A program made the translations under genes and the position numbers. Source: Burkholderia cenocepacia (GTDB lineage Bacteria; Pseudomonadota; Gammaproteobacteria; Burkholderiales; Burkholderiaceae). From it: a stretch of DNA of 64,000 nucleotides. A model generated the notes under the pieces. That model worked only from the letters and a program-made list of their open reading frames with translations, was not told where the DNA came from and made no database searches. The stretch lies in NCBI RefSeq assembly GCF_900446215.1, contig NZ_UAQZ01000014.1:248001-312000 (forward strand), written 5' to 3'. Positions 18,683-28,379 of this stretch are shown piece after piece. The stretch's first letter is position 1, and each line of letters starts with the position of its first letter.

Positions 18683-19708
18683 TCAACGGCGCGACTTCTT
18701 GTTGCGGTACTGGTCGGCGATCACGGCCGCGACGATGATCGCGCCCTTCACCATCTCCTGGTAGTACGCGTCGATGCGGATGAACGTGAAGCCCGATGTC
18801 ATCACGCCGAGGATCAGCACGCCGATCACGGTGCCCGTCACGCGGCCGAGGCCGCCCGACAGCGACGTGCCGCCGATCACGACGGCCGCGATCGCATCGA
18901 GCTCGTACATCACGCCCATGCCCGACTGGCCGGAGATCGCGCGCGCGGCCGTCACCGTGCCGGCGATCCCGCTCAGCAGGCCCGCGACCGCATAGACGAA
19001 CACCAGGTGCCGCGTGACGTTGATGCCCGACACGACGGCCGCATGGCGGTTCGCGCCGATCGCATAGGTGTACTTGCCGAAGCGCGTATAGCGCAGCACG
19101 ACGTGGAAGATCGCGGCGATCACGAGAAAGATGATCACCGGGTTGGCGCCCGCGCCGATCGCCGCGAACTGGTCGGTCAGCATCGACACCGGCATCCCGT
19201 TGGTGAACCACTTCGCGAAGCCGCGCGCGGCGACCATCGTGCCGAGCGTCGCGATAAACGGCGGGATGCCCGTCATCGCGATCAGCGAGCCGTTCAGCAG
19301 GCCGACCAGCAGCCCGACGCACACGCCGGCCAGCACCGGCCAGATGATCGGCAAGTCGGTGAGGTGCGGAAACACCGCACGCGGGAAGTCGGACACCTGC
19401 GCGAGGCTCGCCGACACGACGGCGGCCGCCGCGACGACCGACCCCGACGACAGGTCGATCCCGCTGGTGATGATCACGAGGTTCACGCCGACCGCGATGA
19501 TGCCGATCACGGCCATCTGCAGCACGATGATCTCGAGCCGCTCGGTATTGAACAGGAAGCTCTGGCCGACGACGATCCAGCCGACGATCTCGAAGAACAG
19601 GCTGATGCCGACCAGTACGAGGAAGATGCTCAGTTCGGGCGGCCACTTCGTATGCCGCGACTTGAGTGTCATGGTCTGCGCATCCGCGACCGGGTTCAGG
19701 TTGCCCAT
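18683..19708 (-). CDS. Ribose/inositol-type ABC transporter permease
   Basis: A 341-residue inner-membrane permease of the RbsC family with about 8-10 hydrophobic helices. It has the family's landmark ITSGIDLSSGSVVA segment and the C-terminal GTSLSGGLGRVTGTVIG loop, which contacts the ATPase. Next to iolG, iolH and the other transporter genes it is the likely inositol channel, comparable to IatP of Caulobacter. The ATG at 19708 follows GGAGACAACTGAA; the upstream TTG is less likely. Confidence 0.92.
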   Translation of the reverse strand: MGNLNPVADAQTMTLKSRHTKWPPELSIFLVLVGISLFFEIVGWIVVGQSFLFNTERLEIIVLQMAVIGIIAVGVNLVIITSGIDLSSGSVVAAAAVVSASLAQVSDFPRAVFPHLTDLPIIWPVLAGVCVGLLVGLLNGSLIAMTGIPPFIATLGTMVAARGFAKWFTNGMPVSMLTDQFAAIGAGANPVIIFLVIAAIFHVVLRYTRFGKYTYAIGANRHAAVVSGINVTRHLVFVYAVAGLLSGIAGTVTAARAISGQSGMGVMYELDAIAAVVIGGTSLSGGLGRVTGTVIGVLILGVMTSGFTFIRIDAYYQEMVKGAIIVAAVIADQYRNKKSRR

Positions 19709-19735
19709 TTCAGTTGTCTCCAATCTTGTTTCGGC

Positions 19736-21319
19736 TCAGCGCGACGCGAGATCCATGATGCGGACCTGGTCGGCGTCCTTGCGATCGACGATGCCGGTCA
19801 TGCGCCCTTCGTGCATCACCATCACGCGATCGCTCATCCCGAGCACTTCCGGCATTTCGGACGAGATCATCAGCACCGCGACGCCCTTGCCCGCGAGCGC
19901 GCTGACGAGCCGGTGAATCTCGGCCTTCGCGCCGACGTCGATGCCGCGGGTCGGTTCGTCGAGGATCAGGATGCGCGGCTGCGTGAGCAACCACCGGCCG
20001 ATCAGCACCTTCTGCTGGTTGCCGCCCGACAGGTTCTGGATTTCCTCGTGCAGCCCGGGCGACTTCACGCGCAGCATCCGGCTCATTTCCTCGCAGTCGC
20101 GCTTCAACTGCGCCTGCTGCACGAAATTGAACTTCACGTAGCGGTGGCTGAGCACCGCCGCTTCCATGTTCGCGAGCAGGTCGAGATTCAGGAAGCAGCC
20201 GGAATCCTTGCGGTCCTCGGTGAGGAACGCCATCCCGTGCTTCATCGCCTGCGCGGGCGTCGCGATCCGCACCGGCTTGCCGTCGATGCGGATTTCGCCC
20301 GAGGTGGCCGGCACGACGCCGAACAGCGCCTCCGCGACGTTCGAGCGCCCCGAGCCGACGAGGCCGGCGACGCCGAGGATTTCGCCCGCGCGCAGCTCGA
20401 AGCTCACGTCGCGGAACACGCCGTCGACGCAGAGATCCTTCACCGACAGCACGACGTCGCCGATCGGCACGTCCTCCTTCGGGAACATCTGCGTGATCTC
20501 GCGCCCGACCATCATGCGGATGATGTCGTCGCGCGTGACGTCGCTCGACGCATGCGTGCCGATGTACTTGCCGTCGCGGAACACCGAGAACTCGTCGGCG
20601 ATCTCGAACAGCTCGTTCATCTTGTGCGTGATGTAGACGATGCCCTTGCCCTGCTCGCGCAGTTGGCGAATGATCCGGAACAGGTGCGTGACTTCCTTGT
20701 CGGTCAGCGCGGAGGTCGGCTCGTCCATGATCAGCACGTCCGAGTCGAACGACACGGCCTTCGCGATCTCGACCATCTGGCGACTCGCGACCGTCAGCGT
20801 GCGCACGTCGGTTTCCGGATCGATGTCGATCGACAGCCGCTCGAACAGCGCGGCCGTGCGGCGGCGCAGCTCGGCGTGATCGATCAGGCCGAAGCGGTTC
20901 TTCGGTTCGCGGCGGATCCAGATGTTCTCCGCGACCGTCATGTACGGCATCAGGTTGAGTTCCTGATGGATCATCGCGATCCCGCGGTCGAGCGCGTCGA
21001 GCGGGCCGTTCAGCACGACCGGTTCGCCGTTGATCAGGATTTCGCCCTGGTCGGGCGTGTAGACGCCCGCGATGATCTTCATCAGCGTGGACTTGCCGGC
21101 GCCGTTCTCGCCCATCAGCGCATGAACGGTGCCGCGGCGCACGCGGAACTGCACGCCGTCGAGCGCGACGACGCCGGGAAAGGACTTGCCGACCCCGCGC
21201 ACCTCGAGCACGCAGTCGGCCGCGGAAGGCGGCGGCGAACCGGACGCGCCGGCCGCCCCGGACGAAGCCGCCGGCGCGTCGCCGGCGGCCATCGGGCGCG
21301 CGATCCTGGCTGTAAACAT
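19736..21319 (-). CDS. Ribose/inositol-type ABC transporter ATPase
   Basis: A 527-residue double ATPase of the RbsA type. The first half has Walker [10 protein letters not shown] and Walker [13 protein letters not shown]. The second half has the degenerate Walker [10 protein letters not shown], signature LSGGNQQKV and Walker [13 protein letters not shown]. The non-canonical second site is normal for this family. An extra 30-40 residue Ala/Pro-rich N-terminal leader precedes the first domain. The ATG at 21319 has GAGGAACGTCC before it. With the permease and binding protein it forms a complete importer, probably for inositol. Confidence 0.93.
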   Translation of the reverse strand: MFTARIARPMAAGDAPAASSGAAGASGSPPPSAADCVLEVRGVGKSFPGVVALDGVQFRVRRGTVHALMGENGAGKSTLMKIIAGVYTPDQGEILINGEPVVLNGPLDALDRGIAMIHQELNLMPYMTVAENIWIRREPKNRFGLIDHAELRRRTAALFERLSIDIDPETDVRTLTVASRQMVEIAKAVSFDSDVLIMDEPTSALTDKEVTHLFRIIRQLREQGKGIVYITHKMNELFEIADEFSVFRDGKYIGTHASSDVTRDDIIRMMVGREITQMFPKEDVPIGDVVLSVKDLCVDGVFRDVSFELRAGEILGVAGLVGSGRSNVAEALFGVVPATSGEIRIDGKPVRIATPAQAMKHGMAFLTEDRKDSGCFLNLDLLANMEAAVLSHRYVKFNFVQQAQLKRDCEEMSRMLRVKSPGLHEEIQNLSGGNQQKVLIGRWLLTQPRILILDEPTRGIDVGAKAEIHRLVSALAGKGVAVLMISSEMPEVLGMSDRVMVMHEGRMTGIVDRKDADQVRIMDLASR

Positions 21320-21385
21320 GGACGTTCCTCGACAAGTCGCGCGAACCCGGCGTACCGGGCCCGCGCAGTTCAACGGAAAAACCGG

Positions 21386-22312
21386 TCAGTGCTTCGCGTA
21401 CTGGTTCATGTTGTCGGGCGTCACGAGCTCGAACGGCACGTTCACGTAGCGATCGACGGGCTGCTTCTTCGCGAGCTTGAGCGCCGCGGCCACCGCCTGC
21501 GCGCCCTGCCCGGTCGCGTTCTGGTACACCGACACCTTCAGCTCGCCGGCCTTCATCGCGGCAAGCCCGTCCGGCGTCGCGTCGATGCCGGCGACGACGG
21601 TCTTCGGCGTGAGCTTGCGCGCGGCCTTCAGCGCGTTGATCGCGCCGATCGCCATTTCGTCGTTGTTCGACACGATCGCGTCGAACTTGGTCCCGGAGCT
21701 CAGCCAGTTCATCGTGATGTCCTGGCCCTGCGTGCGGCTCCACTTGCCTTCGCGCTTGTCGACGATCTTCATGCCCGCGCAATCCTTCGTCGCGATCACG
21801 TCCTCGATGTCCTTGGTGCGGGCGCGCGCCGATTCGTTGGACAGCTCGCCCATCAGCACGAGGATGTCGCCCTTGCCGCCGAGCAGCTTGCACACCTGGC
21901 GCGCCTGCAGCGTGCCCGACTGCTTTTCGTCGGAGGCGACGACCGCGACGCCGGCCGGCAGCTTGTCGAAATCGACCGGCTTGCGGTTCACGTAGACGAG
22001 CGGGATCTTCGCGGCGGTCACCATCTTCGTGATCTTCGGCGTCGCATCGGTATCGACCGCGTTCACGATGATCGCGTCGACCTTCTGCGCGATCATGTTC
22101 TGGACCTGGCTCAACTGCTTGCCGACGTCGTTGCCGCCGTCCTCGATCTGCACCGTCGCGCCGTCCTTCTTCGCCGAATCGGCGATGCTGTTGCGCAGGA
22201 TGGTCAGGAATGTGTCGTCGAACGATGCCATCGTCACGCCGATCTTCTCGGCATGCGCGAGCGGCGCAGCCAGGATCGCGGCGGCCGCGACGGCCATCAG
22301 CTTGGTCTTCAT
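21386..22312 (-). CDS. Periplasmic sugar-binding protein, probable inositol-binding
   Basis: A 308-residue RbsB-type (periplasmic binding protein-like I) receptor. The signal peptide is cleaved after LAHA (residue 21). The mature protein begins EKIGVTMASFDDTFLTIL, and the fold motifs IIVNAVDTDATPKI, ESARARTKDI and VSNNDEMAIGAINALK are clear. It is the first gene of the minus-strand inositol transporter/iolG operon, with a strong site GAGGAGACAG before the ATG at 22312. The ligand is inferred from context (compare IbpA of Caulobacter). Confidence 0.93.
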   Translation of the reverse strand: MKTKLMAVAAAAILAAPLAHAEKIGVTMASFDDTFLTILRNSIADSAKKDGATVQIEDGGNDVGKQLSQVQNMIAQKVDAIIVNAVDTDATPKITKMVTAAKIPLVYVNRKPVDFDKLPAGVAVVASDEKQSGTLQARQVCKLLGGKGDILVLMGELSNESARARTKDIEDVIATKDCAGMKIVDKREGKWSRTQGQDITMNWLSSGTKFDAIVSNNDEMAIGAINALKAARKLTPKTVVAGIDATPDGLAAMKAGELKVSVYQNATGQGAQAVAAALKLAKKQPVDRYVNVPFELVTPDNMNQYAKH

Positions 22313-22440
22313 GATCAATCTGTCTCCTCATCTCCGGGGGGCGGAAGACGGCGCGTTGCGCGCCGCCGGGCCGAGTCCGATCGGGTCCGATCGGGACTGA
22401 AGCACCCGGATGAAACTGTAGATCACTTCCTCGAAAATTT

Positions 22441-22454
22441 GGAAATTTATTTCT
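22441..22454 (+). promoter_or_regulatory. Operator-like motif, iol divergent region, site 1
   Basis: GGAAATTTATTTCT matches the shared pattern GGA-N6-TTTCY and contains the inverted repeat GAAA-N4-TTTC at 22442-22453. A site for the RpiR-type inositol regulator is inferred. Confidence 0.45.
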
Positions 22455-22470
22455 ACGTGATTTCACCTAG

Positions 22471-22484
22471 GGAACTGGATTTCC
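22471..22484 (+). promoter_or_regulatory. Operator-like motif, iol divergent region, site 2
   Basis: GGAACTGGATTTCC is an inverted repeat GGAA-N6-TTCC and matches the same GGA-N6-TTTCY pattern. It lies 30 bases (about three helical turns) from site 1, which would suit cooperative binding on one face of the DNA. Confidence 0.45.
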
Positions 22485-22629
22485 AAAAAGTCTAGACTCC
22501 GTTCCGTAGCCCGAATCCCAGCGACAGGCAGCCTCGCGTCGTGCAGCACCTGCTGCGGACAGCCGTCGCGGGATCGGTCCCCTAATCTGCCGGCAGCGCC
22601 GAACGCCGGCCGCGAGCGTGACACGTGAT

Positions 22630-24585
22630 ATGAGCCTGCTGAACTTTCCGAGTGACCGCCCCATCGATCTCGCCTGCCTCGGCCGCGTGGCCGTGGATCT
22701 CTATGCGCAGCAGTACGGCAGCCGCCTCGAGGACGCGCGCAGCTTCCAGATGTATCTCGGCGGCTCGTCGGGCAACGTCGCGTTCGGCGTCGCGCGGCTC
22801 GGGCTGAAGACCGCGATGATTTCGCGCGTCGGCGACGAGCAGATGGGCCGCTTCCTGCGCGAGACGCTCGAGCGCGAAGGCTGCGACACGAGCCAGTTGC
22901 AGACCGACCGCGAGCGCCTCACCGCGCTGGTGCTGCTCGGGCTAAAGGATCGCGATACGTTTCCGCTGCTGTTCGTGCGCGAGAACTGCGCGGACATGGC
23001 CGTGCGCGCCGACGAGATCCGCGAGGACTTCATCGCCGGTTGCCGCGCGCTCGCGATCACCGGCACGCATCTGTCGACGCCGGGTACGCGCGAGGCGTCG
23101 CTGACTGCGCTCGGCTATGCGCGCCGCCACGGCGCGGTGCGCATCCTCGACATCGACTACCGGCCGGTGCTGTGGGGGCTGACCGCGCGCGGCGCCGGCG
23201 AAAACCGCTACGTGCCCGACGCGCAGGTGACGCGGCAGTTGCAGCAGGTGCTCGGCGAATTCGACCTGCTGGTCGGCACCGAGGAGGAATTCCTGATCGC
23301 GGGCGGCGTGCCGCACGACCTGATCGGGTCGTTGCAGGCGGTGCGCGCGATCACGAACGCGACGCTGGTCGTCAAGCGCGGTGCGCTCGGCTGTTGCGTG
23401 ATCGAAGGCGACATTCCGGCCAGCATCGACGCTGCGCCGACCTTTCTCGGCGAGCGCGTCGAGGTGCTCAACGTACTCGGCGCGGGCGACGCATTCCTGT
23501 CGGGCCTGCTGTCGGGGCTGCTGCGCGGGCGCGACTGGGCCGAATCGACGCGCATCGCGAACGCGTGCGGCGCGATCGTCGTGTCGCGCCACGCATGCTC
23601 GGCCGCGATGCCGACGCCGGCCGAACTCGCGCACTGGTTCGACGGCAGCCGCAATCCGCAGGTCGATGCCGACCGCACGCTCGCGCACCTGCATCGCGTG
23701 ACGGTGCCGCGCCGCGACTGGGACGACCTGTGCGTGATGGCGTTCGACCATCGCAGCCAGTTCTACGAGCTCGCGGTGCAGGCCGGCGCGGACGAAGCGC
23801 GGATCAAGACGCTGAAGCGCCTGCTCGTGCGCGCGGTCGAACAGGTCGAGCGCGATCGCGGCATCGCCGGCCACGTCGGCGTGCTGATCGACGGCGGCGC
23901 GTACGGCAGCGACGCGCTCGCGTCGGCCACCGGGCGCGGCTGGTGGGTCGGCCGTCCGGTCGAGCTGCCGGGCTCGCGCCCGCTGCGGTTCGACGACACG
24001 CGCTCGGTCGGCTCGTCGCTCACGCACTGGCCGACCGAACAGGTCGTGAAGTGCCTGGTTCACTATCACCCCGACGACCCCGTCGACCTGCGCGTCGAGC
24101 AGGAGCAGCGCGTGCTGGAACTGTGGGAAGCCACGCGTGCGAGCGGCAACGAGCTGCTGCTGGAAATGATTCCGCCGCGCGCGGTCACGCCGGCTGGCAC
24201 CGAGGACGACGCGGTGCTGCGCACCGTCGCGCGCTTCTACAACCTCGGCGTGAAACCCGAATGGTGGAAGCTCACGCCGCTCACCGCCGACGGCTGGACG
24301 CGGCTCGCCGCGCTGATCGCCGAGCGCGACCCGTATTGCCGCGGCGCGGTGATCCTCGGGCTGAACCAGCCGCTGCAATACCTCGTCGACAGCTTCCGCT
24401 CGGCGACCAACCCGATCGTCAAGGGCTTCATGGTCGGCCGCACGCTGTGGGCCGATGCGTCGCTGAACTGGTTCGCGGGCCGGATCGACGATCAGGCGCT
24501 GATCGACGAAGTGGCCGGCAATTTCGCACAACTGGTCGACGCGTGGCTCGGCCGCCGGGCCGCCGCCCGCGCCGCCGCGGCCTGA
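22630..24585 (+). CDS. iolC: 5-dehydro-2-deoxygluconokinase fused to a DUF2090 aldolase-type domain
   Basis: A 651-residue two-domain enzyme. Residues about 10-330 are a PfkB kinase with GGSSGNVAFGVARLG near the start and the anion-hole motif LGAGDAFLSGLLSG; this is IolC, which phosphorylates 5-dehydro-2-deoxygluconate. The rest (from VMAFDHRSQFYELA) is a DUF2090 domain, a class I aldolase-like barrel thought to cleave the phosphorylated product (the IolJ step). Such fusions are annotated as bifunctional kinase/aldolase in proteobacteria, and no separate iolJ is seen nearby. The start at 22630 (MSLLNFPSD) or a GTG four codons earlier are both possible; neither has a strong ribosome site. It is the first gene of the plus-strand iol operon. 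Confidence 0.92.
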   Translation: MSLLNFPSDRPIDLACLGRVAVDLYAQQYGSRLEDARSFQMYLGGSSGNVAFGVARLGLKTAMISRVGDEQMGRFLRETLEREGCDTSQLQTDRERLTALVLLGLKDRDTFPLLFVRENCADMAVRADEIREDFIAGCRALAITGTHLSTPGTREASLTALGYARRHGAVRILDIDYRPVLWGLTARGAGENRYVPDAQVTRQLQQVLGEFDLLVGTEEEFLIAGGVPHDLIGSLQAVRAITNATLVVKRGALGCCVIEGDIPASIDAAPTFLGERVEVLNVLGAGDAFLSGLLSGLLRGRDWAESTRIANACGAIVVSRHACSAAMPTPAELAHWFDGSRNPQVDADRTLAHLHRVTVPRRDWDDLCVMAFDHRSQFYELAVQAGADEARIKTLKRLLVRAVEQVERDRGIAGHVGVLIDGGAYGSDALASATGRGWWVGRPVELPGSRPLRFDDTRSVGSSLTHWPTEQVVKCLVHYHPDDPVDLRVEQEQRVLELWEATRASGNELLLEMIPPRAVTPAGTEDDAVLRTVARFYNLGVKPEWWKLTPLTADGWTRLAALIAERDPYCRGAVILGLNQPLQYLVDSFRSATNPIVKGFMVGRTLWADASLNWFAGRIDDQALIDEVAGNFAQLVDAWLGRRAAARAAAA

Positions 24586-24631
24586 TGCCTCCGTTCGTGA
24601 CGACCACCCGACTTCTCTCTATCGACCGACG

Positions 24632-26515
24632 ATGACCACCACCGTAAGACTGACCGTCAGCCAGGCGCTCGTGCGCTACCTGGCCGCCCTGCGCGCCGAA
24701 GTCGTCCAGCCCGACGGCCGCACCGAGATCCTGCCGTACTGCGGCGGCGTATTCGCGATCTTCGGCCACGGCAACGTGGCCGGGCTCGGCGAAGCGCTGC
24801 ACGCGGAGAAGGATCGGCTGCCGACGTTTCGCGCACACAACGAACAAGGAATGGCCAACGCGGCCGTCGCGTTCGCGAAGGCGAATTTCCGCCAGCGGAT
24901 GATGGCCGCGACGTCGAGCATCGGCCCCGGCGCGACCAACATGCTGACCTCGGCCGCGCTCGCGCACGTCGGCCGCCTGCCGCTGCTGCTGCTGCCCGGC
25001 GACGTGTTCGTGTCGCGGCTGCCCGACCCCGTGTTGCAGCAGGTCGAGGATTTCGAACAGGGCGACGTCAGCGCGAACGACTGCTTCCGGCCCGTGACGC
25101 GCTACTTCGACCGCATCACGTCGCCCGAGCAACTGCTCGTCGCGCTGCCGCGCGCGATCCAGGTGATGACCGATCCCGCGCAGTGCGGCCCCGTCTGTCT
25201 CGCGCTGCCGCAGGACGTGCAGACCTTCGCGTACGACTGGCCCGAGGCGTTCTTCGCGCCGCCGCTGATCCGGATGCGCCGCCCGCCGGCCGACGCGCTC
25301 GAGCTCGCCGATGCGCTCGACGTGCTGAAGGCCGCGAAGAAGCCGCTGATCGTCGCCGGCGGCGGCGTGCTGTACAGCCAGGCGTGGGACGCGCTGCGCG
25401 CGTTCGCCGACACGCATGGCGTACCGGTCGCCGAATCGCAGGCCGGCAAGGGCAGCCTCGCGTGGGATCACCCGCTGAACCTCGGCTCGATCGGCGTGAC
25501 GGGCTCGCCCGCCGCGAACCGCGCGGCCGCGCAGGCCGACGTCGTGTTCGCGGTCGGCACGCGGCTGCAGGATTTCACGACCGGTTCGCACGCGCTCTAC
25601 GGCGACGCGACGCTGCTGAGCCTGAACGTGCAGCCGTTCGACGCGGGCAAGAAACGCGGCCGGCAACTGGTGGCCGATGCGCGCACGGGCCTCGGCCAAT
25701 TGTCGGCCGCGCTGGCCGGCTGGCGCGCCGACCCGGCGTGGACCGCCGCGAGCCGCGACCAGGCCGCCGCGTGGAACGCGCGCGTGACGGAGCTGACCAC
25801 GCGGATTCCGACGGACACGCTGCCGTACGACGCGGAAGTGATCGGCGCGGTGCGCGACTCCGCGGCCGACGCGGGCCTCGACAGCGCGCGCGACGATCTC
25901 GTCGTGTGCGCGGCCGGCACGCTGCCGGCGGAGTTGCACAAGCTGTGGCGCAGCGGCGTGCCGGGCAACTACCACATGGATTACGCGTATTCGTGCATGG
26001 GCTACGAAGTCGCGGGCGGCCTCGGCGCGAAGCTCGCGCGGCCCGAGCGCGAAGTGATCGTGATCGTCGGCGACGGCTCGTACATGATGCTCAACGCCGA
26101 ACTCGCGACCTCCGTGATGCTCGGCCGCAAGCTGATCGTCGTGATCCTCGACAACCGCGGCTACGGCTGCATCGAGCGGCTGCAACTGAATTGCGGCGGC
26201 GCGAGCTTCAACAACATGCTCGACGACTGCGTGCCCGAAGGCGGCGAACGCTCGACGATCGACTTCGCGATGCACGCGCGCGCGATGGGCGCCGAAGCCG
26301 TGCACGTGCGCGACATCGGCGAATTGCGCGACGAAATGAAACGCGCCCGCGCGGCGAAGAAGAGCCAGGTGCTCGTGATCGACACCACGCACCGTCGCAC
26401 GACCGACGACGGCGGCGCATGGTGGGAAGTCGCGGTGCCGCAGGTGTCCGAACGCGCGGGCGTCGTGGACGCACACCGCGCGTATCTCGACGCGAAAACC
26501 CGCCAGCGACGCTGA
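24632..26515 (+). CDS. iolD: 3D-trihydroxycyclohexane-1,2-dione hydrolase
   Basis: A 627-residue thiamine-diphosphate enzyme that hydrolyses the ring of trihydroxycyclohexanedione to 5-deoxy-glucuronate. The N-terminal pyrimidine-binding domain carries the essential Glu71 in RAHNEQGM, a central Rossmann-like domain follows, and the C-terminal diphosphate-binding domain has GDGSYMML from residue 480 ending in VVILDNRGYG. The length fits IolD rather than acetolactate synthase (about 570), and the position between iolC and iolE settles it. It starts 46 bases after iolC. Confidence 0.95.
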   Translation: MTTTVRLTVSQALVRYLAALRAEVVQPDGRTEILPYCGGVFAIFGHGNVAGLGEALHAEKDRLPTFRAHNEQGMANAAVAFAKANFRQRMMAATSSIGPGATNMLTSAALAHVGRLPLLLLPGDVFVSRLPDPVLQQVEDFEQGDVSANDCFRPVTRYFDRITSPEQLLVALPRAIQVMTDPAQCGPVCLALPQDVQTFAYDWPEAFFAPPLIRMRRPPADALELADALDVLKAAKKPLIVAGGGVLYSQAWDALRAFADTHGVPVAESQAGKGSLAWDHPLNLGSIGVTGSPAANRAAAQADVVFAVGTRLQDFTTGSHALYGDATLLSLNVQPFDAGKKRGRQLVADARTGLGQLSAALAGWRADPAWTAASRDQAAAWNARVTELTTRIPTDTLPYDAEVIGAVRDSAADAGLDSARDDLVVCAAGTLPAELHKLWRSGVPGNYHMDYAYSCMGYEVAGGLGAKLARPEREVIVIVGDGSYMMLNAELATSVMLGRKLIVVILDNRGYGCIERLQLNCGGASFNNMLDDCVPEGGERSTIDFAMHARAMGAEAVHVRDIGELRDEMKRARAAKKSQVLVIDTTHRRTTDDGGAWWEVAVPQVSERAGVVDAHRAYLDAKTRQRR

Positions 26516-26574
26516 GCCGCCCCCTTTCCATCGGCCGCGCCGAGACAACAACATTCGAATCAAGGAAGCACGTC

Positions 26575-27504
26575 ATGAGCTGGAACGTCCGCATCGGTAT
26601 CAACCCCCTGTCGTGGATGAACGACGACCTGCCGTCGCTCGGCGGCGAGACGCCGCTCGAAACGGCGCTGAAGGAAGGCGCCGAAATCGGCTATGCGGGC
26701 TTCGAGCTCGGCAACAAGTTTCCGAAGACCGGCCCCGAACTGAAGGCGAAACTCGCCGAATTCGGGCTCGTATGCGTGTCGGGCTGGTATTCGGGCTTCC
26801 TCGCGGAGCTCGCGCCGGGCATGACCGACGCCGATGCGGTCGCCGCCGAAATCGAGCGCTGCCGCGCGCACATGACGAAGCTGCAGTACAACGACGTGAC
26901 GGTGGTCGTGTACGGCGAGTGCGCGGGCACGATCCAGGGCAGCATCGACACGCCGGTCGCGAAGCGGCCGCGTTTCGTCGACGACGCAGCGTGGCGGCGC
27001 TATGCCGCGCGCCTCGATGCGTTCGGCGCGCACCTGCTCGACACGTACGGGATCCGGCTTGCCTACCATCACCACATGGGCGCGTACGTCGAATCGCCGG
27101 ACGACGTCGACCGGTTGATGGCGCTGACCGATCCGGCGAAGGTGTTCCTGCTGTTCGACACCGGCCACGCGTATTTCGGCGGCGCGGCCGACCCGGTCGC
27201 ACTGCTGAAGAAGCACGTATCGCGCGTGGCGCACGTGCATTGCAAGGACGTGCGGCCGCAGGTGGTCAACCAGGCGCGCAACGACGGCTGGAGCTTCCTG
27301 AACGGCGTGATCAACGGCACCTTCACGGTGCCGGGCGACGGCGCGCTCGACTACGATGCGACGCTGCGCACGCTGAAGGACGCCGGCTACGAAGGCTGGC
27401 TCGTCGTCGAGGCCGAACAGGACCCGGCCGTCGCGCCGAGCTACGCGTATGCGAAGAAGGGCTACGAGTCGCTGCGCGCGATCGTCGACCGGTTGAGCGC
27501 GTGA
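26575..27504 (+). CDS. iolE: Inosose dehydratase
   Basis: A 309-residue TIM-barrel enzyme that removes water from 2-keto-myo-inositol. Starting MSWNVRIGINPLSWMNDDLP, it has the IolE landmarks GFELGNKFPK, LAYHHHMGAYVES, LFDTGHAYFGG, HVHCKDVRPQ and WLVVEAEQDP; the acidic and His residues in these motifs form the metal site. The ATG at 26575 is preceded by caaggaagcacgtc. It lies third in the iolC-D-E-B operon. Confidence 0.95.
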   Translation: MSWNVRIGINPLSWMNDDLPSLGGETPLETALKEGAEIGYAGFELGNKFPKTGPELKAKLAEFGLVCVSGWYSGFLAELAPGMTDADAVAAEIERCRAHMTKLQYNDVTVVVYGECAGTIQGSIDTPVAKRPRFVDDAAWRRYAARLDAFGAHLLDTYGIRLAYHHHMGAYVESPDDVDRLMALTDPAKVFLLFDTGHAYFGGAADPVALLKKHVSRVAHVHCKDVRPQVVNQARNDGWSFLNGVINGTFTVPGDGALDYDATLRTLKDAGYEGWLVVEAEQDPAVAPSYAYAKKGYESLRAIVDRLSA

Positions 27505-27560
27505 GCCCGCACGAGGGCGCGTGAGCGCTCGAGCCCTACCCTATTGCGGAGACCCCTTTC

Positions 27561-28379
27561 ATGACGATTTCTCCCCTGCTGGTCAAGGCATCCGCCGACC
27601 GCGAAATCTGCAACGTCACGCCCGAATCGGCCGGCTGGCAGCACGTCGGCTTTCGCGCGCTGCGCCTGAAGGCCGGCGACACCGAAACGCTCGACACCGG
27701 CGCGCGCGAACTGTGCGTCGTGGTGCTCACGGGCACGGTGCGCGCGGACGTCGACGGCGCAACCTACGATGCGCTCGGCAAGCGCGACAGCGTGTTCGAG
27801 GACGTGTCGCCGGACGCGCTGTACGTGCCGGGCGGCAAGACCGTCACGCTGGTCGCGACGCGCGATGCGGAAGTCGCGCTGTGCACCGCGCCGTACGCGA
27901 GCGGCGACAAGCCGGTACGGCGCCTCGACGGCGAGCGGATGCGCCGCTCGGTACGCGGCCAGGGCACCAACACGCGCTATGTGTGCGACATCCTGATGGG
28001 CGACAATCCGGCCGCCGACCGGCTGCTGGTCGTCGAAGTCGTCACGCCGGCCAGCCATTCGAGCAGCTATCCGCCGCACAAGCACGACCGCGACGCGGCG
28101 CCCGACGAAACCTCGCTCGAGGAAACCTACTATCACCGGATCGATCCGCCGCAGGGTTTCGCGTTCCAGCGCGTGTACACCGACGACCGCAGTCTCGACG
28201 AGGCATGCGCGGTCGAGAACCACGACGTCGTGATGGTGCCGCGCGGTTACCACCCGGTCGTCGCGCCTCACGGCTACAACCTGTACTACCTGAACGTGAT
28301 GGCGGGCCCCAGCCGCGCATGGGCGTTCAAGAACGATCCCGCGCACGAGTGGATGCTCGATGCGGCGCCGAAACGCTGA
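27561..28379 (+). CDS. iolB: 5-deoxy-glucuronate isomerase
   Basis: A 272-residue bicupin that converts 5-deoxy-glucuronate to 5-dehydro-2-deoxygluconate. It shows the IolB hallmarks SSYPPHKHDRDAAPDETSLEE, with His and Glu metal ligands, YYHRIDPPQGFAFQRVYT, and the C-terminal YYLNVMAGPSRAWAFKNDP. It is last in the iolC-D-E-B operon, 56 bases after iolE. Its final codons run into a short degenerate repeat. Confidence 0.95.
   Translation: MTISPLLVKASADREICNVTPESAGWQHVGFRALRLKAGDTETLDTGARELCVVVLTGTVRADVDGATYDALGKRDSVFEDVSPDALYVPGGKTVTLVATRDAEVALCTAPYASGDKPVRRLDGERMRRSVRGQGTNTRYVCDILMGDNPAADRLLVVEVVTPASHSSSYPPHKHDRDAAPDETSLEETYYHRIDPPQGFAFQRVYTDDRSLDEACAVENHDVVMVPRGYHPVVAPHGYNLYYLNVMAGPSRAWAFKNDPAHEWMLDAAPKR

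Larger units (their letters stand above)
22313..22629. promoter_or_regulatory. Divergent promoter region of the inositol locus
   Basis: These 317 bases hold no gene and separate the transporter operon (minus) from the iolC-D-E-B operon (plus). The middle (about 22418-22500) is the most AT-rich stretch for several kilobases and is full of GGAA/TTCC half sites, including TTCC-N10-GGAA at 22427-22444. Both promoters should lie here. No clear -35/-10 pair could be fixed. Confidence 0.7.

Noticed and set aside
19736-21319. Missing Walker A lysine in the second half of the sugar ABC ATPase (GLVGSGRSN)
   Set aside because: A degenerate second nucleotide site is normal in RbsA/MglA-type double ATPases, unlike the single-domain LivF case.
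18650-22495. A 1281-codon open frame opposite the inositol transporter operon
   Set aside because: It is antisense to three clearly recognised transporter genes and has Arg/Asp/His-rich composition without any family resemblance.
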